Assembly: GCF_005405125.1 (NCBI RefSeq)
Contig: NZ_BJDL01000020.1
Coordinates: forward strand, 31,514-95,513
Reading direction: 5' to 3'
Source of the DNA: Lactiplantibacillus songbeiensis
GTDB taxonomy: Bacteria; Bacillota; Bacilli; Lactobacillales; Lactobacillaceae
Length of the DNA: 64,000 bases
The translations under genes and the position numbers were made by a program. Under the pieces are notes generated by a model, which worked only from the letters and a program-made list of their open reading frames with translations, was not told the DNA's origin and searched no databases. Positions 42,849-52,144 of this stretch are shown one piece after another (within the stretch, counting starts at the first letter, position 1; every line of letters begins with the position of its first letter).

Positions 42849-44192
42849 ATGACGAGCATCAGCTTAGCAGATGGATTAGGGCAAATATTTTTCTTGACTT
42901 GGGGAGTCCTATTGGGTTATTCAATTGTATTAGATAAATTTGATTGGCACTTTTTGTGTAAATCTATTTTAATTAGTGCAATTTTAGCTCCGATTGGTTG
43001 TTTGATAGAAGACGGTATTTTTGTTCTGCTTTTTGTGAGTTTTTACATGGCTGAGTTAATAAACCAAAAAAAGCTTAAAATTAATTTTACGAGGCTTGAT
43101 ATTCTGTTGTTACTAATTTCGATACAAGTTTTGTTGTTTACCTTTTCTGCGTATGTAAGTCGTATAATTATCTTTCACGTAGAAAAGGTTCATCGTTTGG
43201 CTAGCATTGCTAAGTATGGTGATGCATTTACTATGCTGGAGATTGCTATTGCGTATAGTTTGGGGATTATATTGATTGGCGTAGTAAGTATGTACAAAAA
43301 TAATTACCGTATTGTGATAGAGCGAGCTCATCAACTTAATATTGATAGCCGGCTCTTTTTGATGTTAATTGTTTTATTCGGTTCTATTGAAACATTATTG
43401 TTAATAAGCAATTTTGAGGGGATTACGGCTACCATTCAGATGGCATTATTATTAACTTTTATGCTAATGCTTGGATTAATGAGTTGGCAGATGATTCTTA
43501 TTATAAAAACGTACATGCAAGAACAGGCGATGAAAAATGAAAAAGCACAAAATGAACAATTGACTGAGTATCTAAAAAGTGTTGAGCAGCAGTACTTAGA
43601 ACTAAGAAAGTTTAAACATGATTATCGAAACTTGGTCTTAGGTCTTAATTCTAAGGGGAGCAGTCAATCATCTGGTGAATCTAAAAAATATTTGAAAGAA
43701 CTGGCAAAGGAATCAATGCCGGAAACTGATCTTGATGATGCAAAAATAGTGCAGGTTCAGTATCTAGACAACGAGGCACTTCGTGGATTGGTCGTTCAAA
43801 AATTTTTTGATGCCAGAAGACATGAAGTTGCTTTAAAGCTAGAAGTTTCAGAACATAAGTTTAAATTACAGCAGGATTTAGTACTTGTTGTCAGAATTAT
43901 TGGTAATTTATTAGATAATGCAATTGATCAGGCGGAAAAAATGCCGGATCATCTAGTTACGGTTGCATTTAATCATGTTGACGATACTTATGAAATTTCA
44001 ATTGAAAATATGATTGATAGTTCATTTAACTTAGATAAAATTTTTGAGATTGGTTATTCAACTAAGGGCTCTAACCGGGGACTAGGGCTTACCAACGTTA
44101 AAACGTTAGTTGCCAAACATGAAAATCTATTCTTGGATATTGAGACACCAGTTGAAAAGGTACGAATGACGCTAATTATTAGAGGAGAGTAA
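42849..44192 (+). CDS. HPK10-type histidine kinase (PlnB/AgrC-like), pheromone receptor
   Basis: This is a roughly 447-aa peptide-sensing kinase. The N-terminal half has six or seven membrane spans. The cytosolic part has the H-box KFKHDYRNLVLGLN, the N-box IIGNLLDNAIDQAEK and the G-box GSNRGLGLTNVKTL. HDYRN instead of HExxxP marks the HPK10 class. The start is uncertain: ATG 42849 has only a weak GGTGAT site, and in-frame TTG 42837 or GTG 42840 immediately after the pheromone stop are alternatives, which suggests translational coupling. Confidence 0.9.
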   Translation: MTSISLADGLGQIFFLTWGVLLGYSIVLDKFDWHFLCKSILISAILAPIGCLIEDGIFVLLFVSFYMAELINQKKLKINFTRLDILLLLISIQVLLFTFSAYVSRIIIFHVEKVHRLASIAKYGDAFTMLEIAIAYSLGIILIGVVSMYKNNYRIVIERAHQLNIDSRLFLMLIVLFGSIETLLLISNFEGITATIQMALLLTFMLMLGLMSWQMILIIKTYMQEQAMKNEKAQNEQLTEYLKSVEQQYLELRKFKHDYRNLVLGLNSKGSSQSSGESKKYLKELAKESMPETDLDDAKIVQVQYLDNEALRGLVVQKFFDARRHEVALKLEVSEHKFKLQQDLVLVVRIIGNLLDNAIDQAEKMPDHLVTVAFNHVDDTYEISIENMIDSSFNLDKIFEIGYSTKGSNRGLGLTNVKTLVAKHENLFLDIETPVEKVRMTLIIRGE

Positions 44193-44196
44193 ATAA

Positions 44197-44952
44197 ATGT
44201 TTCCAGTTTACTTGTTAGAAGACAATTTGAATCAGCAAGAACAATATTCTGAGATCGTCAACAATACTATCGTTATTAATAATTTTTCGATGGAACTGGT
44301 ATTGGCAACAGATAATGTTGAAGAATTACTAAATGAAATTAAAAATATAAAGATCGGTATGTTCTTTTTGGACATGGAAATCAATGGTGATACCACTGCT
44401 GGATTAAAGGCTGCAACAAGAGTACGTGAGCAATTACCGTTAGCACAGATTGTTTTTATAACAACACATGAGGAACTCTCATTTTTAACATTAGAACGTC
44501 GAGTGGCACCATTAGACTATATTTTGAAGGAGAATACGCTAGAGAAAATACAAACTAAAATTAGCACCGATATTATTAATGTTCAACATCAACAACAGAA
44601 AACGGCTTATCAGGAAAAACTTCTTTTTAACTATAAAATCGGTAGCCGGTTTTTCTCGATTCCAATGGAAAAAGTTATCTTAGTAAAAACAAATAAATTA
44701 ACTCCAGGACAATTAACTGTTATTGCTTCAGGTCTTAAGCGTGAGGCAGAATTCCCTGGCAATCTGAATCAGTTTGAGAAGGAATATCCCAATTTATTTC
44801 GGTGTGATAAAAGTTTTTTAATAAATCCAGAATATATTAGTAATTATGAGTCTAAAACAAAAGTGTTGCTGCTAAATAACGAGATTAGTTGTAAAGTTTC
44901 TTTTCGAAAATCAAGAGAATTAGTGAAAATGTTAAAACAGCGTGGGGCATAA
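44197..44952 (+). CDS. LytTR-family response regulator (PlnC/PlnD-like)
   Basis: This 251-aa regulator has a receiver domain (phospho-Asp 59 in KIGMFFLDMEINGDTTAGL) and a C-terminal LytTR DNA-binding domain (about 145-248; RCDKSFLINPEYISNYESK, EISCKVSFRKSRELVK). It is expected to bind the paired ACGTTAAT repeats upstream of the three operons. Only one regulator is present; the classical pln locus has two (PlnC and PlnD). Confidence 0.92.
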   Translation: MFPVYLLEDNLNQQEQYSEIVNNTIVINNFSMELVLATDNVEELLNEIKNIKIGMFFLDMEINGDTTAGLKAATRVREQLPLAQIVFITTHEELSFLTLERRVAPLDYILKENTLEKIQTKISTDIINVQHQQQKTAYQEKLLFNYKIGSRFFSIPMEKVILVKTNKLTPGQLTVIASGLKREAEFPGNLNQFEKEYPNLFRCDKSFLINPEYISNYESKTKVLLLNNEISCKVSFRKSRELVKMLKQRGA

Positions 44953-44968
44953 TCTAAGGGGAAAATAA

Positions 44969-47119
44969 ATGTATTATAGAAACTATGTTTCGCAGGTTGA
45001 CGAAATGGATTGTGGAGTTGCGGCACTATCAATGATATTAAAACAGTATAAATCGGCCGTCTCGCTTGCATATCTTAGAAGGCTTGCTAGAACAGATATG
45101 GAAGGGACTACTGCACTGGGTTTAGTTAGAGCGGCACAGAAATTAGATTTTGAAACTAAAGCGGTTCAGTCAGACATGAGTTTGTTTGAGACTAAAGATT
45201 TACCACTGCCCTTTATTGTTCATGTTATTAAAAATGGAGAATTGCCACATTATTACGTTATATTAAAAATTAAAAATAATTCATTGGTAATTGCTGACCC
45301 AGATTCAACGGTTGGAGTTGTGAAGATGACGAAAACTAAATTTGAATCTGAATGGTCAGGAGTTGCTATTTTTTTAGTTCCACAACCCACTTATAAACCG
45401 GTTAAGCAAAATAAAAATTCTTTATTTGATTTCTTGCCGAGCTTGTTGCAACAGCGGCAACTGGTTATTAATATTGTATTAGCTGCTTTGCTGATCACAA
45501 TTATTAGTATCGCAGGTTCTTATTTTTTACAAGCTGTTATTGATACATATATTCCCAATAACATGCAAAATACATTGACAACTGTTGCACTTGGTTTGAT
45601 AGTGTTTTATGCTTTTCAGTCTATTTTTAGCTATGCTCAAGATTTTTTACTAGCTATTTTGGGTCAAAGATTATCAATTGATATTATTTTAGGTTATATT
45701 CGGCATGTTTTCGAATTACCAATGGATTTTTTTGCTACTCGAAAGACTGGTGAAATTGTTTCAAGGTTTTCGGATGCTAGTAAAATTATTGACGCTTTGG
45801 CAAGTACGGTTATCTCGATATTTTTGGATGTTGCAATCGTGATTATAGTGGGTACTATATTAGCAATTCAAAATATGATCCTATTTCTAGTAACAATCGC
45901 TTCATTACCAATTTATATTGTTATTATTCTTGCCTTCTCTAAGGCCTTCGAACGGTTAAATCAAAAAGAAATGGAAAGTAATGCGAAAGTAAGCTCTGCA
46001 ATTATTGAGGACATTAGAGGAATCGAAACTATAAAATCATTGAATAGTGAAAGTGTACGCTACGGAAAGATTGATACAGAGTTTGTTGATTTGCTAAAAA
46101 AGAGTTTGGCATATACTAAATCTGATACATTGCAGCAAAGTTTAAAAACATTTATTCAATTGGTTTTGAGTGTCGTGATATTGCTAGTTGGTTCTCGCTT
46201 AGTAATTCATAGTCAATTATCTATTGGTCAATTGATGACATATAATGCTCTATTGGGCTATTTTGTTAGCCCATTGCAAAGTATTATTAATTTACAACCA
46301 AAATTACAAAGTGCTCAAGTCGCGAATAATCGGTTAAATGAGGTTTATTTGGTTGAGAGCGAATTTAAAGAAAATAGGCCTTATAAAAAGATAGAACAAT
46401 TAGATGGCAGTATTGAAGTTGAGCACGTCTTCTATCGTTATGGTTACGGCAATGATATTCTTAAAGATATCAGCTTAGTAATAAGGCCAAATGAAAAATT
46501 AACAATAGTGGGGATGAGTGGTTCTGGTAAATCGACCTTGGTAAAATTATTTGTTGATTTTTTTGAACCCAGTAAGGGAGAGGTTTTTTTAAATAGCCAT
46601 TCAATAAAGAATATTGATAAGCATGTTTTGCGAACATTTATCAATTATGTACCTCAAGATCCCTATATTTTTTCAGGTACAATTGAAGATAATTTGCGCT
46701 TAGGAAGTCGTGAAAATGTTACTGAAGATGATATTCAAGACGCATGTCGTATTTCTTTGATTGCAAGTGACATATCTAAGATGCCCATGCAAATGGCAAC
46801 TACTTTGGATGAAAATGGGAGCACTTTATCGGGTGGACAAAAGCAACGAATAACTATTGCCAGAGCATTATTGTCACCTGCAAAGGTTTTGATATTTGAT
46901 GAATCAACTAGTGGTTTAGATGCGATTACTGAGAAACAATTAATTGATAACCTTGTAGGATTAAGATTTAAAACAATTATCTTTATAGCACATCGTTTAG
47001 CTATTGCTAAAAGAACTGATAATATTATCGTTTTACATGACGGAAAGATTGTTGAACGGGGTTCACATGATGAGCTACTGCAAGAAAAGGGTTACTATTA
47101 TAACCTGATAAATAGTTAG
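44969..47119 (+). CDS. Bacteriocin ABC exporter with C39 leader peptidase domain (PlnG-like)
   Basis: This 716-aa exporter removes GG leaders and secretes the peptides. The N-terminal C39 domain has Cys15 in QVDEMDCGVAALSMIL, His94 in LPHYYVIL and Asp110 in IADPD. Six membrane spans lie at about 160-440. The ATPase has Walker A GMSGSGKSTLVK, signature TLSGGQKQRITIA and Walker B VLIFDESTSGLD. It would serve all four GG peptides of the regulon. GGGG site upstream. Confidence 0.95.
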   Translation: MYYRNYVSQVDEMDCGVAALSMILKQYKSAVSLAYLRRLARTDMEGTTALGLVRAAQKLDFETKAVQSDMSLFETKDLPLPFIVHVIKNGELPHYYVILKIKNNSLVIADPDSTVGVVKMTKTKFESEWSGVAIFLVPQPTYKPVKQNKNSLFDFLPSLLQQRQLVINIVLAALLITIISIAGSYFLQAVIDTYIPNNMQNTLTTVALGLIVFYAFQSIFSYAQDFLLAILGQRLSIDIILGYIRHVFELPMDFFATRKTGEIVSRFSDASKIIDALASTVISIFLDVAIVIIVGTILAIQNMILFLVTIASLPIYIVIILAFSKAFERLNQKEMESNAKVSSAIIEDIRGIETIKSLNSESVRYGKIDTEFVDLLKKSLAYTKSDTLQQSLKTFIQLVLSVVILLVGSRLVIHSQLSIGQLMTYNALLGYFVSPLQSIINLQPKLQSAQVANNRLNEVYLVESEFKENRPYKKIEQLDGSIEVEHVFYRYGYGNDILKDISLVIRPNEKLTIVGMSGSGKSTLVKLFVDFFEPSKGEVFLNSHSIKNIDKHVLRTFINYVPQDPYIFSGTIEDNLRLGSRENVTEDDIQDACRISLIASDISKMPMQMATTLDENGSTLSGGQKQRITIARALLSPAKVLIFDESTSGLDAITEKQLIDNLVGLRFKTIIFIAHRLAIAKRTDNIIVLHDGKIVERGSHDELLQEKGYYYNLINS

Positions 47120-47130
47120 GGGTAGCTGAT

Positions 47131-48510
47131 ATGGATAAACATTTTTTGGAGAGTAGTGAATTCTATTCAGCACGGTATAATAATTTTTCAACAATAATTA
47201 TTATACCAACTGTGATACTACTATTTTGTTTGTTACTATTTTCTCTTTTTGGCAAACGAGAAAATGTTATTACTGGTAATGGAGAGATTGCGGCAGTAGG
47301 TAATGTCCCTGATGTACAGACGACTGTAAATAGTGAAATTAAACATGACTATTTGGCAGAAGGAAAATATGTACACAAAGGACAGAGGTTATTAACCTAT
47401 AGTAATGTTGGCAATAGAAGTGAATTAGGTCAGGCTAAAGCACAAGGAAAACAATTAAAAAATCAGGTAGTTGCATTGAAACGCTTGAAAGATAGTATTT
47501 CAAATAATCGAGATACTTTTACTAAAGATGATAAGTTCGGTTATCGTGCTATTTTAAGAAGCTATTTAAATCAGCGTCGAGTTTATTTGACAGAAAATAG
47601 AATGCTTACTAAAAAATCTTTGAGTGATAAATCTAAACAATCAGAATTGATCAACACAGAAAGCAATGTTGTTGATCGTGGTGAAAGTAGGCTGCAAAGC
47701 TATCAGCATATCTATGCAGCAGTAAAAAGTGGAAATAAATATGGTAATGATCGAAAATACAGTTACTTATATCAAGAATATCAAGCGAAGCTAAAGAATA
47801 TTAAGCTAAAGCAAGAAAAGAATAGTTTAAAAGTATCATTTTTAGAAGATTTGCAATCACAAATAGACACGCAAAAAGATTCACTTGCATCTGCTAAAAT
47901 TCAGTTAACGGAATTAAAAGATTTTGATAGGACTAAATATGACGTTTCGTCAAATAAGACTAAGTTACTGACTTTACAAGATGATCAACTAACTACTGTA
48001 GCAACTAATTTAGTAAAAGTAGAACAAAATCTGGGTACGGTAAAAACAGATTTAAAAAAACTGCAATCTGATTCTCATTTATACGTAGTTAAGGCAAGTA
48101 AAAGTGGTATTTTACATGTTGACAGTCAATATGTTGGCGAAAAATATGTGGGTACTGGGTCAACAATTGCACAAATTTATCCAGTATTAAAAAATCAAAA
48201 AGAAGTAAAGATTGCAGCATATATTCCTTCGACTGATATCTCGTCAGTTAGGCTAGAACAAGATATACGATTTAAAGTCGCTAGAAATGTTACTAAACCT
48301 ATTGTTTTGACTGGGAAAATTAATAAAATAGGCATTTCACCAACTAATTTCAACAAAGGGAATTATTATTTGGTGACTGCTAAAGCTAAGATTGATTCCA
48401 CAGATAGATATTTGTTAAAGTATGGAATGATGGGATCAGTTTCAATTATTACTGGTAAAACTACAATTTGGGGATATTACAAGAACGTGTTATTTAATAA
48501 AAATAAATAG
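47131..48510 (+). CDS. HlyD-type bacteriocin export accessory protein (PlnH-like)
   Basis: This 459-aa protein has one N-terminal membrane span (TIIIIPTVILLFCLLLFSLF) and a beta-barrel/lipoyl half-motif. A long coiled-coil region follows (about 105-330), then a C-terminal beta domain (HVDSQYVGEKYVGTGSTIAQIYP). It is 11 bases after the ABC gene and is the last gene of the pheromone operon. Confidence 0.9.
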   Translation: MDKHFLESSEFYSARYNNFSTIIIIPTVILLFCLLLFSLFGKRENVITGNGEIAAVGNVPDVQTTVNSEIKHDYLAEGKYVHKGQRLLTYSNVGNRSELGQAKAQGKQLKNQVVALKRLKDSISNNRDTFTKDDKFGYRAILRSYLNQRRVYLTENRMLTKKSLSDKSKQSELINTESNVVDRGESRLQSYQHIYAAVKSGNKYGNDRKYSYLYQEYQAKLKNIKLKQEKNSLKVSFLEDLQSQIDTQKDSLASAKIQLTELKDFDRTKYDVSSNKTKLLTLQDDQLTTVATNLVKVEQNLGTVKTDLKKLQSDSHLYVVKASKSGILHVDSQYVGEKYVGTGSTIAQIYPVLKNQKEVKIAAYIPSTDISSVRLEQDIRFKVARNVTKPIVLTGKINKIGISPTNFNKGNYYLVTAKAKIDSTDRYLLKYGMMGSVSIITGKTTIWGYYKNVLFNKNK

Positions 48511-48853
48511 TGAAATTTTCTTTCGCTATTTTATTGTCGCTCTACACACTATACCAACAAAATGCCAGCCGAAAATGGCAATTGATACCAGCAGATTTCT
48601 ACTTGCCGTCTTTTGGATGTGCAATAGTTGCTGAATCATGTTGTTGAAGTCAATTTTAGCTACAAGTTCTTTAATAAGTACTAATCCGACATATTGACAC
48701 TTGTATTGTATTGTTTATTTTTAAACGAACATTGGAGGTTCTTTTGTATTTAATAGGCACAACAGTCCAGAATTTTAGTATCCAACGATTTAAGGTGCTT
48801 AACTGATTTTCGTGAATAAACTGTGACAATGACTATTTAATTGATTTAGGAAA
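48511..48853. other. AT-rich intergenic stretch, probable decayed sequence
   Basis: No convincing gene was seen. There is an isolated GGAGG near 48735 but no good open frame behind it. Confidence 0.4.
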
Positions 48854-48883
48854 GACGTTAATAGGTAGATATAGCACGTTAAT
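48854..48883 (+). promoter_or_regulatory. Quorum-sensing operator pair 3 (peptide-glycosyltransferase operon)
   Basis: GACGTTAAT (48854-48862), a 12-bp spacer, then CACGTTAAT (48875-48883), with an A/T-rich -10 region (AATAAT) downstream. It places the third GG peptide, the glycosyltransferase and the CPBP protease under the same regulator. Confidence 0.82.
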
Positions 48884-49107
48884 ATTTTATCTAAATAATA
48901 GATAAAGTCTCGAGGTATACTTACGGTGTAAGGAGCTCTTACAGTTGAAACGTTACAAAGTTCATAGAAGTTTAGGTAGCGCAACTTAAACAAGCTATGG
49001 CAAAAACATTTACCCAATTTAATTTATAAAGATGGCAATTAGTTGGACAACAAGATCTATTTTTATGAATATATGGGGTAGTCTTTTATACAAAGGAAGC
49101 AATATTT

Positions 49108-49272
49108 ATGAAGAGTTTAGAAAGTATTTCAAGCCTCGGAACTAAATTAGATAACCATGATTTACAAACTATTCAAGGCGGAAAAAAGAAAAAGAGCAGT
49201 CGCTCAGGGTGGTTTACATTTCTAACTGGTATTGGCAATATTGCGGAAGCTGTATCACCAGGTCGTCCATAA
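49108..49272 (+). CDS. Double-glycine prepeptide adjacent to a glycosyltransferase (PlnN-like position)
   Basis: This 54-aa prepeptide has a 25-residue leader ending DLQTIQGG. The 29-residue mature part opens KKKKSSRSGWFTFLTG and ends in a Pro-Gly-Arg-Pro tail. It has no Cys, so S-glycosylation and disulfides are excluded; the SSRS cluster and two Thr are possible O-glycosylation sites. AAAGGAAG lies upstream. It sits about 225 bases after operator pair 3, and the long leader RNA contains only a doubtful 14-codon frame. Confidence 0.82.
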   Translation: MKSLESISSLGTKLDNHDLQTIQGGKKKKSSRSGWFTFLTGIGNIAEAVSPGRP

Positions 49273-49416
49273 TATATGTTTATAAAGAATGTTTTTAAAT
49301 TAAAAGACTTAGTCCTAAGTTAGGGTTAGTATTGTTGCTTTAATTATATAGGTAGTGGTGGATTAATCTGTGTTATTAATTCTTCACTATCTTTTTTTGA
49401 AAATTGGAGGTGAATC

Positions 49417-50643
49417 ATGTTCAAGCTTTGGACATGGTGTATGAATTTGATTAAATTTAAAAAGCAAGAAAGTGCTGAGTACATAGAATTCAGAAAAGAT
49501 AATCAGGATATTAAAAGATTGAGTATAACTGGATTAATTATGGTGAAAAACCAAGAAGAAAATATTGTTAGAACAATTGACTCAATTGTTCCATTTTGTG
49601 ATTCAGTTATTGTAGTAGACACGGGTTCAACGGATTCTACAATATCTAAGGTAGCGAATACATTCCCTGATGTTATTAGAAAAAAATTGTCATGGAAAGA
49701 GAACTACGGGGAGATGAGAAATCAATGCTTGAAATTTGTTTCTAATAATTCATGGGTCCTTTTTATAGATTCTGATGAATCGTTAATAACCAAATGCTCT
49801 GCTACTGAGTTACGTGCCTTTTTATATAAAATGGATATTGATTATCCAAATGTAGATAAGGCTTGTACTGTAAAGCAAATACAACCTTCACGGAATGCAT
49901 TTGTTCGTCCAGAGAGATTTATCAAAAAAACTAAGACTTTATATTATTACGGTCATGTACATGAAGAACCAAGAAGTAAAAAGCAAACATCTTTATTAAA
50001 AATTGATACTGATATGCAAGTTATGAATGTTGGATTAACAAAAAATGAATACAAAAAATTCAATAAAGATGAAAGATATGTACGACTTCTGGCAAAAAAT
50101 TTGAAGGATGAACCAGATAATCCGCGCTGGGTTTCATTAATTACACCACAATTTTTGAAGTGTGGTTTTATTAGCCGAGAGAGCTATATTCAGTTATTAA
50201 AAAAGTGCATTTTAAAAAATGCAAATTTAGACTTAGATGAATATAATCTTAAGCAAGGAGTTTATTTGAATGATTTATTGGAACGACTTTGTTTGGAAAT
50301 GTTTTTTATTAAGGATATAGATAAGACTGAGAAGTACATCAAAATTGCTAGAAAAATTTATCCATATGCTGTTTTCTTTCAAGTCTTAGAAGCTACAATA
50401 TTTTTTTCGAATATTGAAAATAAAAGTGAAAAAAGGCTAAAACAAATTATTGAATTTACAAATAATACTAGTGATGAGGTAATTGATAATGAGTCGGAAG
50501 GTAACGAAGAAGCATTGAATGCGGTTGTTGTCCGATTGCTTATTCATATGGGAAAGTATGATCAGGCAAAAGAAATATATGAAGCAATAGATGATAGTTT
50601 CATTAAAGATGGACTTTCTAATGAAGCTAAATTATTCAAGTAA
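49417..50643 (+). CDS. Family 2 glycosyltransferase, glycocin-type / PlnO-like
   Basis: This 408-aa protein has a GT2 nucleotide-sugar domain: LIMVKNQEENIVRTIDSI (about 41-57), VVDTGSTDSTI (67-76) and the metal-binding D118-S-D120. A helical C-terminal part (about 230-400) of TPR-like character follows. This layout resembles SunS, GccA and EntS, which glycosylate GG-leader bacteriocins, and PlnO in L. plantarum pln loci. Strong GGAGG site. The presumed acceptor is the peptide encoded 145 bases upstream. Confidence 0.85.
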   Translation: MFKLWTWCMNLIKFKKQESAEYIEFRKDNQDIKRLSITGLIMVKNQEENIVRTIDSIVPFCDSVIVVDTGSTDSTISKVANTFPDVIRKKLSWKENYGEMRNQCLKFVSNNSWVLFIDSDESLITKCSATELRAFLYKMDIDYPNVDKACTVKQIQPSRNAFVRPERFIKKTKTLYYYGHVHEEPRSKKQTSLLKIDTDMQVMNVGLTKNEYKKFNKDERYVRLLAKNLKDEPDNPRWVSLITPQFLKCGFISRESYIQLLKKCILKNANLDLDEYNLKQGVYLNDLLERLCLEMFFIKDIDKTEKYIKIARKIYPYAVFFQVLEATIFFSNIENKSEKRLKQIIEFTNNTSDEVIDNESEGNEEALNAVVVRLLIHMGKYDQAKEIYEAIDDSFIKDGLSNEAKLFK

Positions 50644-50694
50644 AAGAAAGTTAATTAAAAGTTTTAGATAGTAAAGATAAAGGACAATAATACT

Positions 50695-51444
50695 ATGTTA
50701 ACGAAAAAAAAAAGCTTTTGGGGAATAATAATTCTTTATTTTATGGTTCTATTAATACTGATGTTGGTACCAAATTTATTTATAACCTTGGTTCCAGTAC
50801 AGTTCATGCAATTATTAAGTGATAGTATCATTGTGATATTAGGATTCTTCTTGAATAAAATATTTTGGCATATACGAATTAGTTTCTTTTCCACTAACAA
50901 TTTTTTAAGACAATTGATATTGTCGTTACCGGCTATTGTTTTACTATTAGTAACAAAGCTGAGTAGCTGGTTAAACATTTCAATAAGTAAGATCACCTTT
51001 GGAATATTGCTAACAGTAATAATGATTGCGATGGCGGAAGAAGTTATTTTCAGAGGATTATTAATACCATTGGGAATGGTTTGTACAGGTGGTCGGCCAT
51101 TTCTTACAATCATGTTTAGTAGTTTAATGTTTGGTCTGATTCATCTTGTAAATTTAGCACATACATCGGTTAACATGGTTTTGCTACAAATAGTTTTGGT
51201 GTTTGCAAGTGGAATGTTATGGGGTGGTATCTATTTAAGGACGCATAATCTTCTCATCACGATTATTTTACATTTTTTAGATGATTTCCCTGATCTTGTG
51301 GTGAACACTAATAATACGTCGATAACAACTTTTAGTAGTTCGCAAGTGCAACTAATGTATTTAGTCGTAATTGGGTTGGCGTTATTGACTTGTCTAATAG
51401 TTTTCTTGCAGGTGCATCGATTTTCTTTAAGAAGGCGTGTTTAG
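50695..51444 (+). CDS. CPBP (CAAX/Abi) family membrane protease, PlnP-like immunity protein
   Basis: This 249-aa protein has about seven membrane spans. The family motifs are EEVIFRG (glutamate pair and Arg, near residue 115), FGLIHL (His) and LHFLDD (His). CPBP proteins in bacteriocin loci (PlnP, PlnI, PlnL, SkkI) often give self-immunity. It follows the glycosyltransferase as plnP follows plnO. Confidence 0.88.
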   Translation: MLTKKKSFWGIIILYFMVLLILMLVPNLFITLVPVQFMQLLSDSIIVILGFFLNKIFWHIRISFFSTNNFLRQLILSLPAIVLLLVTKLSSWLNISISKITFGILLTVIMIAMAEEVIFRGLLIPLGMVCTGGRPFLTIMFSSLMFGLIHLVNLAHTSVNMVLLQIVLVFASGMLWGGIYLRTHNLLITIILHFLDDFPDLVVNTNNTSITTFSSSQVQLMYLVVIGLALLTCLIVFLQVHRFSLRRRV

Positions 51445-51547
51445 TAAACCGTTCATTCTAACCGTATAGCATAGGGAACTTAGAGAAACCATCGATTGTT
51501 TTTATAATCTGGTGAATTTAGGATGGTCAAGAAAGGGGTAGTAAGGT

Positions 51548-51751
51548 ATGGTTGTTGATTTAGCTGGTATTATTTTAATCTTTTTGAGTGTTTGGCAGGT
51601 ATATGCAGTTAAACAGGCTTTTCTTAATACGAAACATAATGGTAACCATGGAACTTCAGTTTTTATTGGCTATGGATTATGGAGTGGGCTTATTTTTGGA
51701 ATAATCATTTTTTTTGCAGGAATGACGTTATTAATCAATGGATTAATGTAA
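51548..51751 (+). CDS. Small membrane protein at the end of the bacteriocin locus
   Basis: This 67-aa protein has two hydrophobic segments (about 4-22 and 42-66). A loop between them contains NTKHNGNHGTSVFIGYG. It has an AAAGGGG site. It may be an extra immunity protein or unrelated; no family recognised. Confidence 0.55.
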   Translation: MVVDLAGIILIFLSVWQVYAVKQAFLNTKHNGNHGTSVFIGYGLWSGLIFGIIIFFAGMTLLINGLM

Positions 51752-52144
51752 TACTACATGTTGTTGTGTCGTCAGGTATATCTTGTCTGTGCTAGTTAAC
51801 TTGATTCAGAGTATCAACTAGTCGTGGTATAGCCACAAAAATTATCTAATGAATGTACTCAAGCCTTTTTAAAACTAAAATTCTATTGCCTGTTACGTCA
51901 AGAAAATATAGTTTCAGTATACTTTCAATAGTACATTAATAGTTGGTTGTTAATCTGGTTATGAAGTGTGTTACGCATTTTAGAGTCCTAAAGTCAATAT
52001 TTCCTTTGGCAAGTTTATGTTTTAAATATTGTTATTGACAAAATGATTATGGCATAAGTAAGCACCAAATAGATTAGTTGATAATTTTAAAAAAGTAGTG
52101 GCTTAATAGACCATCTTACAAATTAAATTTAATTAAGGTTGACG
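51752..52144. other. AT-rich intergenic stretch after the bacteriocin locus
   Basis: Nothing recognised. One TACATTAAT word at about 51,931 resembles half of a quorum operator, but no partner stands 12 bp away. Confidence 0.5.

Noticed and set aside
51931..51960. Fourth quorum-sensing operator pair
   Set aside because: TACATTAAT is present but no second arm stands 12 bp downstream.
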